The position numbers and the translations under genes were made by a program. Positions 32,747 through 40,924 of a stretch of 64,000 bases of DNA are shown here, piece by piece. The notes under the pieces are model-generated. The model saw nothing but the letters and a program-made list of their open reading frames with translations. It was not told where the DNA came from and searched no databases. The stretch is from Streptomyces rimosus (GTDB lineage: Bacteria > Actinomycetota > Actinomycetes > Streptomycetales > Streptomycetaceae), in NCBI RefSeq assembly GCF_008704655.1, contig NZ_CP023688.1:5943501-6007500 (forward strand), read 5' to 3'. Every line of letters starts with the position of its first letter. Within the stretch, counting starts at the first letter, position 1.

Positions 32747-33892
32747 GTGAGCGGCGACCACGACGAGATCCGGGGCACCGACGAGAACCGGGGGACCGGG
32801 GGAGTACCGGGCGACGGCATCCGGGGCACCGCCCGCGGCACCGCGCCGGTGCCGCTGTCCGTCCTCGACCTGGTGACCGTGGGCGCCGGGCACACCGCCT
32901 CCCAGGCCGTACGCACCGCCGTCGGCATCGCCCGCACGGCCGAGCGCCGCGGCTTCCACCGCTACTGGGTCGCCGAGCACCACTCGATGCCCGGCGTGGC
33001 CTCCTCGTCCCCCGCGGTGCTGCTGGCCCACCTCGCCGCGCACACCGACCGCATCCGGCTGGGCTCCGGCGGCGTCATGCTGCCCAACCACGCGCCGCTG
33101 ATGATCGCGGAACAGTTCGGCACGCTCGAAGCGATGGCCCCCGGCCGGGTGGACCTGGGCCTCGGCCGGGCGCCCGGCACGGACGGCGCCACGGCGGCCG
33201 CCCTGCGTCGTACGGACCGCCTCCGCGAGGGAGCCGACGAGTTCCCGCAGCAGCTCGCCGAACTGACCCGTTTCCTGGACGACGACTTCCCGGACGGCCA
33301 CCCGTACAGCCGCATCCACGCGGTGCCGGGCCCCGTCCAGGCCACGTCCCCCGGCGGGGTCCAGTCCCCGCACCGGCCGCCGCTGTGGCTGCTCGGCTCC
33401 TCCGGCTTCAGCGCCCAGCTGGCCGGCCGCCTGGGCCTGCCCTTCGCTTTCGCCCACCACTTCTCCGCGGCGAACACCGTCCCCGCGCTGGACCTGTACC
33501 GCGAGTCCTTCCGCCCCTCGGCGGTCCTGGACGCCCCGTACGCCCTGATCGGCGTCGGCGCGCTCGCCGCCGAGGACGAGAAGGAAGCACGCCGCCAGGT
33601 CCTCACCGGCGCGCTGTCCATGATCCGGCTGCGCACCGGGCGACCGGGGCTGATCCCCAGCCCGGAGGAGGCCGAGGCGTACACCTTCAGCGAGATGGAG
33701 CGCGACTTCGTCGACAGCTGGCTGTCCAACGTCATCTATGGCACCCCCGACGCGGTACGCACCGGCCTGGACGCCCTGGCCAAGCGCACCGGCGCCGACG
33801 AGCTGATGATCACCGCCAACGCGCACGGCGGGGACGCGCGGCTGCGCTCGTACGAGCTGATCGCGGACGCTTACGGGCTGCCGGAGGAGTAA
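32747..33892 (+). CDS. Luciferase-like (LLM) flavin-dependent monooxygenase
   Basis: A 381-residue member of the bacterial luciferase-like superfamily. Typical segments are PLSVLDLVTVG near the start, RYWVAEHHSMPG, RIRLGSGGVMLPNHAPL, the flavin-site SPHRPPLWLLGSSG, and the C-terminal ELMITANAH. The start at GTG 32747 is preferred because GAGGAGG lies 9 bases upstream; a GTG at 32696 would sit in the loop of the leader hairpin. It probably uses reduced FMN from elsewhere. It ends the rightward catabolic set, although the leader structure suggests separate control. Confidence 0.85.
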   Translation: MSGDHDEIRGTDENRGTGGVPGDGIRGTARGTAPVPLSVLDLVTVGAGHTASQAVRTAVGIARTAERRGFHRYWVAEHHSMPGVASSSPAVLLAHLAAHTDRIRLGSGGVMLPNHAPLMIAEQFGTLEAMAPGRVDLGLGRAPGTDGATAAALRRTDRLREGADEFPQQLAELTRFLDDDFPDGHPYSRIHAVPGPVQATSPGGVQSPHRPPLWLLGSSGFSAQLAGRLGLPFAFAHHFSAANTVPALDLYRESFRPSAVLDAPYALIGVGALAAEDEKEARRQVLTGALSMIRLRTGRPGLIPSPEEAEAYTFSEMERDFVDSWLSNVIYGTPDAVRTGLDALAKRTGADELMITANAHGGDARLRSYELIADAYGLPEE

Positions 33893-33923
33893 GAGGGGCC
33901 GCCGTACGGGCGGGCGTGCCGGA

Positions 33924-33979
33924 GCGGGGGCGGATGCGTCGGAGCGGGCGGGGGAGCGCGCTGGTCCGCCCGCCCCCGC
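33924..33979. terminator. Possible terminator between the LLM gene and cdgA
   Basis: GCGGGGGCGG (33924-33933) and CCGCCCCCGC (33970-33979) are exact complements with a 36-base GC-rich loop, between convergent stop codons. The long loop makes this uncertain. Confidence 0.35.
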
Positions 33980-33987
33980 GGGCGCCG

Positions 33988-35967
33988 CTACGCGCCCGGC
34001 CGCGCCGCCTCCAACAGATCGCATACGCGGTCCGGGGGCACCGGGCGGGAGTACAGCCACCCCTGCCCGGTGTCGCAGCCGATACGGCGCAACCGTTCCG
34101 CCTGTTCGGCGCTTTCCACGCATTCCGCTGTGACCGTCAGGCCCAGCCGGTGTGCCAGGGACACCAGGGCCTCGACGATGGTCTCGTCCGCCGGGTTCGG
34201 GTGTTCCTGTGAGCGGAAGCCGCGGACGAAGGAGCCGTCCAGCTTCAGGACGGAGACCGGCAGCCGGCTGAGGTAGGCGAGGTTGGAGTAGCCGGTACCG
34301 AAGTCGTCGATGGCGATCCGTACGCCCATCTCGCTCAGCGCCTGGAGCGCCTGGAGCGGGCGGCCGGCCGAGCCCATCACGGCCGACTCGGTCAGCTCCA
34401 GCTGGAGCAGGGCCGGCGGCAGGCCGGTCTCGGCGAGGATGCCCGCCACGTCGGCGACCAGGTCGGAGTCCCACACCTGCCGTACGGCGACGTTCACGCT
34501 GACGAACAGCGGTTCGTCGCCGGGGCGGGCCAGCTGCCAGGCGCGGGCCTGATGGCAGGCGCGGGCCAGCACCCAGCGGCCGAGCTCGACGATCGAGCCG
34601 TTCTCCTCCGCCAATCCGATGAACCGATTCGGCGACAGTGTGCCGAACTGCGGATGCCGCCAGCGCACCAGCGCCTCGACGCCCTTCGCGCGCCCGTCGC
34701 CGAGCCCGACCAGCGGCTGGTACTCCAGCGTGAACTCGCCGCGGTCCACCGCCGGGCGCAGCGTGCTGGACAGGGCCTGGCGGGTCATCCGGTGGGCGTT
34801 GCGCTCGGGGTCGAAGAGCGTCCAGCGGGCCTTGCCGTCCTCCTTCGCCCAGTACAGCGTGGTGTCCGCGGCCTGCATCAGACCGGTGGCGGTGGTGCCG
34901 GTCGCCGCGCGCTCCACGACGCCGATGCTCGCGGAGACCGACAGCCGCTGCCCGGCCAGGTCGAACGGCCGCTGCAGCGCGTCCAGCACCCGCTGCGCCA
35001 GCTCGGCGAGCTGCTCGGTGCCGGCCGAGTCCTCCACCAGCAGCGCGAACTCGTCACCGCCGAGCCGCGCCACCAGATGCCCGCTGCCGCCGCGCGCCGC
35101 GCCGCGCCCGTCCAGGGTCTCGGCGCAGTGCGTCAGGCGCTGGGCCACCGCGCACAGCAGCCGGTCGCCGACCCGGTGGCCGAGGGTGTCGTTGACGGCC
35201 TTGAAGCCGTCCAGGTCGAGGTAGCACAGGCCGACCCGGCCCGTACCGTGCTGTTCGAAGGCGGCCGACTCCAGCGCGCCCGCCAGCCGCTCGAAGAACA
35301 GCGCGCGGTTGGGCAGCCGGGTCACCGGGTCGTGCATCTGGAGGTGGCGCAGCCGGGCCAGCAGGTCATGCCGGTCGCTGATGTCCGACACGGACAGCAG
35401 GACGCAGTCCTCGTCCGGCAGCGGTTCGACCGTCACCTCGGCCCACAGGAACTGCCCGTCGGGATGTTTCAGTCGTCGTGTGCAGCGCAGCCGGTCGCTG
35501 TGCCCGCACAGCACCTCCCGGTAGGCGGCCCAGATACGCGGGTCGGTGCCCAGTTCGGCCAGGTCGGCGGCGGTCGCCGCGACCAGGTCGTCCGGTGCCG
35601 CGCCGACCAGTTCGCCGAAGGCGGGGTTGGCGGCGAGGACCAGGCCGTCGCGGTTCAGTACGGCCAGGGGGACGCGGGCGGCCTGGAAGGCGGCGCGGTA
35701 GTCGCGCAGCGAGGCCGCCGAGCCGTCGCCGGCGTCCGGCTCGCCGCGGCCGGCCACGCGCGGCTCGTCGTGCGGGCCGGGCCGCCCGCCGGGCCGGGCG
35801 GGGCCGTCGGCCGTGTCGGTGCCGGTGGTGTGCGCGGGGCCGGAGGCGTCGTCCTGATCCCCGGCCGGTTCATTGGTCGGTTCATTACGCTCCGTCACCG
35901 CGGAGAGCGTCGTTCCGGGCGCGCGGCCCGTGCCGCCGGGGTATCCGCTCACTGCTCGCTCCCGCAT
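33988..35967 (-). CDS. cdgA: PAS-GGDEF-EAL cyclic di-GMP enzyme, CdgA-like
   Basis: A 659-residue soluble protein. After a disordered N-terminus (about 1-85), a PAS domain spans about 88-205, GGDEF about 215-380 with an intact GGDEF motif, and EAL about 390-655 with intact EALVRW, ELTESAVM and DDFGTGYS segments. Both active sites look complete, so it may make and break c-di-GMP. No membrane segments are seen. S. coelicolor cdgA has this architecture, sits in the corresponding region and is a BldD target; a BldD-type box lies 172 bases upstream here. It is convergent with the LLM gene. Confidence 0.88.
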   Translation of the reverse strand: MRERAVSGYPGGTGRAPGTTLSAVTERNEPTNEPAGDQDDASGPAHTTGTDTADGPARPGGRPGPHDEPRVAGRGEPDAGDGSAASLRDYRAAFQAARVPLAVLNRDGLVLAANPAFGELVGAAPDDLVAATAADLAELGTDPRIWAAYREVLCGHSDRLRCTRRLKHPDGQFLWAEVTVEPLPDEDCVLLSVSDISDRHDLLARLRHLQMHDPVTRLPNRALFFERLAGALESAAFEQHGTGRVGLCYLDLDGFKAVNDTLGHRVGDRLLCAVAQRLTHCAETLDGRGAARGGSGHLVARLGGDEFALLVEDSAGTEQLAELAQRVLDALQRPFDLAGQRLSVSASIGVVERAATGTTATGLMQAADTTLYWAKEDGKARWTLFDPERNAHRMTRQALSSTLRPAVDRGEFTLEYQPLVGLGDGRAKGVEALVRWRHPQFGTLSPNRFIGLAEENGSIVELGRWVLARACHQARAWQLARPGDEPLFVSVNVAVRQVWDSDLVADVAGILAETGLPPALLQLELTESAVMGSAGRPLQALQALSEMGVRIAIDDFGTGYSNLAYLSRLPVSVLKLDGSFVRGFRSQEHPNPADETIVEALVSLAHRLGLTVTAECVESAEQAERLRRIGCDTGQGWLYSRPVPPDRVCDLLEAARPGA

Positions 35968-36138
35968 GGCGCTTGTCTCGTGATGGAGGGGGGGGAATCC
36001 GCGCTGGAAAGTGTGGCGATCATAGAGGCTGCCGCAAGGGCCTATCCAGCGACGTAGCCGTGATCATCGGCACCCATGGCGGAACTTTGGCCATTTCCTT
36101 CCGGCTGTGTTCGTGCGTATCCGGTCAACGATCGATAG

Positions 36139-36151
36139 TGACTTTCCGTTA
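36139..36151. promoter_or_regulatory. BldD-type box in the cdgA upstream region
   Basis: TGACTTTCCGTTA fits the BldD consensus TNAC-N5-GTNA at every fixed position. It lies 172 bases before the cdgA start and 111 bases before the divergent M6 protease gene. BldD is the c-di-GMP-responsive developmental repressor, and cdgA is a known target in S. coelicolor. Confidence 0.65.
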
Positions 36152-36261
36152 CGGGCCAGGGAGTTGAGCCGGTCACTCGTCTGGGGCCCCGGAACAGGAC
36201 GGATAACGGCGAATCACCACAAAGTGGTGAAGGTGCCCCGAATCCGTACTGGGAGGTCGAT

Positions 36262-37512
36262 GTGCCGCGCGCCCAGCAACCTCCGGAGGTCGACCGCCAC
36301 GTGCTGCGCCGGGTGGCCGCGGTGGCCACCTCCCTCAGCGCGGTCATAGCCACCTCCGTCATCACGGGTCCCGCGACCGCGTCCGAGGGCTCCCCGCCCT
36401 GCGCGCTGGCCCGTACCGACGCCCACCACTCCGAGGGGCTGGACACCTGGAACCGGGCCTATCCGAAGCCCCTGCGCACCCTCGACGCCGTCATGGTCTT
36501 CCTGTCCTTCCCGGACTCCGAGCCGGTCGCCGACCCCGGCGAGCTGGCCGCCGACTACTTCCCCTCCACCTCCCGCTTCTTCGAGCGCGCCTCGTACGGC
36601 CGCTTCGCGCTGCGCCCCGACATCCAGCGCCGCTGGGTACGGATGCCGCAGGTCTCCGGCTCGTACGGCATACGACGGGACTGGGACGCCGCCCGCCGCG
36701 GCGCCTACCTGCGCGACGCCGTCGCCGCCGCCGACGGCGTGGTGGACTTCAGCCGCTACGACGTGGTCTACCTCGTCGCCGACCCGGACGCGCCGGGCGT
36801 CGACTCCGACGCCACCAAGGTCGTCAACCTCGACCGGCCGCTGCGCGCCGACGACGCGGACCTGAGCCGGTTCGTCACCGTCTTCGAGCAGAGCCCCCCG
36901 GACCGCAATGTGCTCGCCCACGAGACCGGCCACGTCTTCGACCTGCCGGACCTCTACCACCGGCCGCGGGACGGCAAGGGCGACTGGGACACGTACGTCG
37001 GCGACTGGGACCTCATGGGCAGCCAGTTCGGGCTGGCCCCCGACCCCTTCGGCTGGCACAAGTGGAAGCTCGGCTGGCTGCGCGGCCGCCAGGTGACATG
37101 CGTCTCCCTGACCAGTGAGCCGCGCGACGCCGTCCACACGCTGCGGCCGCTGGCGGCCCCCATGGAGCCGGGCGACGAGCGGCGGTCGCGGCTGCTGGTC
37201 GTACGCACCGGGCCGCGCAGCGCGCTGGCCGTCGAGGCGCGCGGCGCGGTGGGCAACGACCGCGACGTGTGCGCCGAGGGCGTGCTGGTCTACCGCGTAC
37301 GCAGCGAGACCGCGTCCGGGAGCGGTCCGGTGGAGGTCCTGGACGGCCACCCCGGTACCGAGGCGTGTTGGGGGACTTCCGTCTTCCCGCAGCTCGCTGA
37401 TGCGCCGCTCGGCGAGGGGGAGAGCCTGGATGTCGCGGAGGACGGGGTGCGGGTCCAGGTGTACGGGCGGTCGTCCGCGGGGGACTGGACGGTCAAGATC
37501 GGCCGGAGCTGA
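36262..37512 (+). CDS. Secreted M6-family-like zinc metalloprotease
   Basis: A 416-residue exported protein. A long signal peptide (about 1-40) ends around TASEG. The zinc motif is HETGH within LAHETGHVFDLPDLY, and GDWDLMGSQ downstream supplies the conserved Met-turn-like GWDLMG of M6 (immune inhibitor A-like) peptidases. The C-terminal part (about 280-416) is a beta-rich domain with three Cys. The start is GTG 36262 after GGGAGG. It is divergent from cdgA across a 294-base region with the BldD-type box. It is followed by a strong terminator. Confidence 0.85.
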   Translation: MPRAQQPPEVDRHVLRRVAAVATSLSAVIATSVITGPATASEGSPPCALARTDAHHSEGLDTWNRAYPKPLRTLDAVMVFLSFPDSEPVADPGELAADYFPSTSRFFERASYGRFALRPDIQRRWVRMPQVSGSYGIRRDWDAARRGAYLRDAVAAADGVVDFSRYDVVYLVADPDAPGVDSDATKVVNLDRPLRADDADLSRFVTVFEQSPPDRNVLAHETGHVFDLPDLYHRPRDGKGDWDTYVGDWDLMGSQFGLAPDPFGWHKWKLGWLRGRQVTCVSLTSEPRDAVHTLRPLAAPMEPGDERRSRLLVVRTGPRSALAVEARGAVGNDRDVCAEGVLVYRVRSETASGSGPVEVLDGHPGTEACWGTSVFPQLADAPLGEGESLDVAEDGVRVQVYGRSSAGDWTVKIGRS

Positions 37513-37534
37513 GACCGCGGCCCCGCGGGCGCAC

Positions 37535-37568
37535 GAAGAAGGCCCCCACCGAGGTGGGGGCCTTCTTC
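37535..37568. terminator. Bidirectional hairpin between the M6 protease and tRNA-Lys copy 3
   Basis: GAAGAAGGCCCCCAC pairs with GTGGGGGCCTTCTTC (15 base pairs, loop CGAG). The arms end in A-rich and T-rich bases, giving a classical two-way terminator between convergent transcripts. Confidence 0.92.
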
Positions 37569-37574
37569 TGTCGG

Positions 37575-37648
37575 TGCGCCGCCAGGGACTCGAACCCCGG
37601 ACCCGCTGATTAAGAGTCAGCTGCTCTAACCAACTGAGCTAGCGGCGC
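37575..37648 (-). tRNA. tRNA-Lys(CTT), copy 3
   Basis: Identical over the 74 bases to copies at 15916 and 23106: acceptor GCGCCGC/GCGGCGC, anticodon CTT, discriminator A, no encoded CCA. The upstream flank (GCTGACGTGGAAAACATTAG on the plus strand) again resembles the other copies. Confidence 0.96.
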
Positions 37649-37788
37649 CTGCTGACGTGGAAAACATTAGCATCCTGATCGGGTGGCGCAAAAATCGATT
37701 CCGCGGGGCCGGTCCCGCGGGGGTGTGAGCGGGTTGCGGCGGGCCCTCAGGGTGGTGCCGTGAGGCGTCGCGGTGGCGGTGGCGCTGG

Positions 37789-38481
37789 TCACAGGGCCGG
37801 CGCGGAGCTGCCGGGTGCGTCGGCCGCTGGTTCGGCTCCGCCGGTGTGGACGCGGCGGGCGGCGCGTATGCAGGCCCAGAGCAGCGTGCCGGGGCCGGGC
37901 AGCCACGGATGGCGTACGTCGGGGGCGACCAGCCAGCGGGAGGTGGCGTCCGGGCGGTCGGGCTCCGGGCGGTCGGGCTCCGGGCGGTCGGGCTCCGGGG
38001 TGGGCGCGTCGCCGGTGGGGGCGGTGGGGGTGCCGTACGGCGGGTCCGGCCGCGCCGGGCGGTGCGGGAAGAGGGGCGGGACGGTCACCGCGTCGCCGGT
38101 GCCGTGGCAGAGCAGCGGCGGTACGGAGCCGGACCACTCCTCCCAGCCGAGCAGGGCGGGCAGCCGCCGGGCCGTGCCGGGCTCGGCGAACAGCAGGATG
38201 CGGCCGCGGTGGGTGGCGACCGGCCCGGACCCGGGCCCCGCGGTCCATAACCGGTCCACCAGCTCGCGGCCGAAGAGCGCGGGCGCGTTGATCACGTCGA
38301 AGACGCTGCCGCACGGGAGCGTGCTCGGCGCGTCCGGACAGGCCGCCCACCGGGCGTGCACGCTCTCCGGGCAGGGGTCGGCGGAGGCGAGCCAGTCGGC
38401 GCCGGCGAGGGTGACGTACGACGCGGTGTGGAACGTGGCGGAGGCGGGACGGCGGGGGTGCTCGGAGGGCCAGTCGCTCAT
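37789..38481 (-). CDS. Small Prim-Pol-like (bifunctional primase/polymerase N-terminal type) protein
   Basis: A 230-residue cytoplasmic protein. The core (about 10-130; WAACPDAPSTLPCG, FDVINAPALFGRELVDRLW, GPVATHRGRILLFAEPG) resembles the short Streptomyces proteins annotated as primase/polymerase N-terminal domains. I do not see the acidic catalytic residues expected of an active primase. A linker with three PEPDRP-type repeats follows, coded by 15-base repeats, and then a C-terminal segment with WLVAPDVRHPWLPGPGTLLW. ATG 38481 was chosen as the first start after the upstream low-complexity reading. No replication gene is adjacent. Confidence 0.65.
   Translation of the reverse strand: MSDWPSEHPRRPASATFHTASYVTLAGADWLASADPCPESVHARWAACPDAPSTLPCGSVFDVINAPALFGRELVDRLWTAGPGSGPVATHRGRILLFAEPGTARRLPALLGWEEWSGSVPPLLCHGTGDAVTVPPLFPHRPARPDPPYGTPTAPTGDAPTPEPDRPEPDRPEPDRPDATSRWLVAPDVRHPWLPGPGTLLWACIRAARRVHTGGAEPAADAPGSSAPAL
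37951..37995. repeat. Three tandem 15-base repeats inside the Prim-Pol-like gene
   Basis: CGGGCGGTCGGGCTC occurs three times in a row, in frame, coding for a charged Pro/Asp/Arg-rich linker. Length variation among strains is likely. Confidence 0.9.
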
Positions 38482-38921
38482 GGGCCCAGGTGTACCGGTA
38501 GGCGGTGTTCCGTTTCTGCGGAATGGCCGAAATCGGGACAGGACGGGGCGGTGTGGGGTATGTTTCCGCGCCCGCATATGCCAGTGGCCCATGATCGGTT
38601 GGGGGGATCATGAGGTGGGGTGGTCGGGGGTGTGGGTTGGGGGCGGTTCGGGGTGCGCGGATCGGGGTCGGGATTCGGGGGTGGGGCGTCGGGTGCCTGC
38701 CGGTTTCGGTCCGCGCGGGTGCCGGTTCTTTGTGCCGGTCCCCGGCCCCGGCTCTAGGGCCCGGTCGGATACCGGTCCCCGGCCCCGGCTCTAGGTCCCG
38801 GCCGGATACCGGTCCCCGGCACCGGTTCCAGGGCCGGGTCGAGTGCCGGTCCCGGTCGGACACCGGCCCGCATCCCCGCCGACCCCGGCCCTCATCCCCG
38901 CCGACCCGCCGCCCCCGGGCC
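38482..38921. other. Repeat-rich intergenic region
   Basis: About 440 bases without a credible gene. The left 110 bases hold the promoter of the Prim-Pol-like gene; the right half is a 37-base tandem repeat array followed by two copies of CATCCCCGCCGACC-like sequence (38871-38907). Confidence 0.6.
38731..38850. repeat. 37-base tandem repeat, three full copies and a partial
   Basis: Units begin at about 38734, 38771 and 38808 with the core CCGGTCCCCGGC, followed by a variable CTCTAGG part; a shortened fourth unit follows. The third copy has diverged (ACCGGTTCCAGG). It sits downstream of the leftward gene at 38922 and upstream of the gene ending at 37789. Function unknown. Confidence 0.85.
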
Positions 38922-39308
38922 TCAGTCCCTGGGCTCCAGGCGGTTGTCGCCGCTGCTGCGCAGCAGGCCGCGGCCGAACTCGACCATCTTCGCGGCGTAG
39001 TCCTCGGTCCAGTCGGCGCGCTCCGCGATCACGGCGAGCGGCAGCCGGTCGAAGCGCTTGGGGTCGGCGAGCTGGGCCGCCGCCATCGCCTGGAACTCCG
39101 TGGCCCGGTCCGCCGCCGCGCGGAAGGCGAGCGTCAGCTCCGTGGCGCGGGCGAGCAGTTCCTTGGGGTCCTCGATGGACTCCAGGTCGAAGAAGTGCTC
39201 GGGGTCGGACGTGGCCTCCGGAGGCTCGAAGAGCAGCGGAGCCGGTTTCAGGCGCCGGGGCGCCGGGGCCGTCCCGCGCGGGTCGGGAGCCGGTTGCGGC
39301 TCGGACAT
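38922..39308 (-). CDS. Small conserved protein of unknown function next to the nuclease-helicase operon
   Basis: A 128-residue soluble protein. A Pro-rich N-terminus (about 1-30) is followed by an acidic helical core (PEHFFDLESIEDPKELLARA, then TEFQAMAAAQLADPKRFDRL and IAERADWTEDYAAKMVEFG). No known domain is recognised. ATG 39308 has a good AGGAGG 7 bases upstream. It lies 227 bases downstream of the helicase gene in the same direction, so it may be an accessory to the operon or independent. Confidence 0.72.
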   Translation of the reverse strand: MSEPQPAPDPRGTAPAPRRLKPAPLLFEPPEATSDPEHFFDLESIEDPKELLARATELTLAFRAAADRATEFQAMAAAQLADPKRFDRLPLAVIAERADWTEDYAAKMVEFGRGLLRSSGDNRLEPRD

Positions 39309-39535
39309 GTACGTACCTCCTGGATCGTGTGCCGCGTTCCATTGTCCCGCGCCGCGCAAGTGCGCCTGGGGGTGCGCCCGTCCGGCCGGGCAGGGCGCGT
39401 CACTCGGCGCGCGCCTGACGATGCGCCTCGCACTGCCACCGTACGACCGTACGCCGCGCGCGAGGGCGAAAGTGCGCCGCGCCGAGGGACGAGAGCCCCC
39501 GGGGACAAGCCCGCCACACAGAGGCTGGAGCGAAG

Positions 39536-40924
39536 TCAGGTGTGCCATGCCACCCGATGTTCGTTCAGGTGCGCGAGCACCGCATGGTTCGCTTCCCAGC
39601 CGTCCGGGAACTTGACCGTGACGCCCAGTTGGACCGGTTCCGCCGACGGGTGTTCGTCCAGCAGGTCGGCGACGCCCGCGCGGCAGACGACGATGCAGGC
39701 GTGCCGGTGGCGGGAGGCGAGGACGCACAGGCGGCCGGTTTCCAGGTGGAAGGCGGTCGCGTCGGGGCGGCCGGAGAGCGGGTGGAGGAAGACCGTGACG
39801 TCGAACTCCCGGCCCTGGAGGCGGTTGGCGGTGTCCACCGCCACGCCGCTGACGCCGAGCCCGGCCAGCGCGGTCCGTACCGCCGCCGCCTGGTCGCGGT
39901 GCGCCGTGCCGACCGCGATCCGGTCGGCGGTCAGCGGCGCGGGGGCGGGGGAGCGCTCGCTGGTCGCCGCGCCGCCCCGGTCCAGCAGCCGCCGTACCAC
40001 CTGCGCGATGGCGTGCACCGCCTCCGGGTCGGTGCGCGGGGTGTGCCGGGCGGGCAGTTCGAGCAGGCCCCAGCCGGACTCGGCGGCCTCGTCCAGGACG
40101 CGGTCCACGCCCGAACCGTCCGAGGGCACCCCGAAGGCGAGCCGGCGGTCACCGTGGTCGGTGCCGCTGCGGAACGGCGTGTACGGGTAGAACGCGTCGG
40201 AGACCAGCCGCGCGGCGGAGGCAGGCAGCCGCCACGACACCGGCAGCCGGTGCTGCGGCAGGCCGGGGTTGTGCGCCAGCAGGGTGGTCACGGCGCTGGC
40301 CGACGGGTCGTAGGCCAGCCCGGCCCACTGGTCGGCGCCCACCACGCTGAACGGGTCCAGCTGTCCCGGGTCGCCCACGAACAGCGCCCGCTCGAACAGC
40401 CCGCCGACGGCGAGCAGCGCGTCCGAGCGCATCTGGTACGCCTCGTCCACGATGGCGTGCTGCCACGGCTCGTCGACCTTCGTGTACGCCCATTTGGCGG
40501 CCGTCGAGACGACGATGTCCAGCCCGGCCAGGTCGGCGATCTTGGCGGACGTACGGACGGCGGGCAGCTCCGCGAGCGCCGGGTCGAAGGCGCCCGGCTC
40601 GCTGCTGTGCAGCCGCCCCACCGGCAGTTCCGGGTCCTTCTCGGCGATGCGCAGCACAAGATCGTCCACCTGCGCGTTGGTCTGCGCGACGATCATCAAC
40701 GGGCGTCCGGCGGCGGCCAGTTCGCGGGCCGCCCGCACCACCAGCGTGGACTTGCCCGCGCCGGGCGGCGAGTCCACGACGACGCCGCGGTGCGTGCCGT
40801 GCAGCGTGCTGTGCACGATCGCGTCGGTGGCCTCGGCCGCCGCCGCGCCGGGATCGAAGGGTGCCGCGCCGTCCGCCCGCCGGGCGGCGGGCACCTCGGG
40901 GGAGGCGGAAGGGGCCTCGGTCAC
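39536..40924 (-). CDS. Superfamily 1 helicase (Upf1/RecD-like), third gene of the nuclease-helicase operon
   Basis: A 462-residue P-loop helicase. Motif I is SPPGAGKST (52-60), motif II is IVDEAY, motif III is VGDPGQLDPF, motif V is DTANRLQGREFDV and motif VI is CVLASRHRHACIVV. These patterns place it in SF1B near Upf1/AAA_11-12 helicases. It is short for the family, with little beyond the two core domains. The start is GTG 40924, overlapping the stop of the middle gene by 3 bases (GTGA), so it is tightly coupled. Inferred task: unwinding or translocating DNA for the nuclease encoded at the operon head. Confidence 0.87.
   Translation of the reverse strand: MTEAPSASPEVPAARRADGAAPFDPGAAAAEATDAIVHSTLHGTHRGVVVDSPPGAGKSTLVVRAARELAAAGRPLMIVAQTNAQVDDLVLRIAEKDPELPVGRLHSSEPGAFDPALAELPAVRTSAKIADLAGLDIVVSTAAKWAYTKVDEPWQHAIVDEAYQMRSDALLAVGGLFERALFVGDPGQLDPFSVVGADQWAGLAYDPSASAVTTLLAHNPGLPQHRLPVSWRLPASAARLVSDAFYPYTPFRSGTDHGDRRLAFGVPSDGSGVDRVLDEAAESGWGLLELPARHTPRTDPEAVHAIAQVVRRLLDRGGAATSERSPAPAPLTADRIAVGTAHRDQAAAVRTALAGLGVSGVAVDTANRLQGREFDVTVFLHPLSGRPDATAFHLETGRLCVLASRHRHACIVVCRAGVADLLDEHPSAEPVQLGVTVKFPDGWEANHAVLAHLNEHRVAWHT

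Noticed and set aside
38731..38907. CRISPR array
   Set aside because: The 37-base units are directly tandem without spacers, are few and diverging, and no cas operon is near; the Cas4-like nuclease belongs to a helicase operon and lacks Cas1/Cas2.
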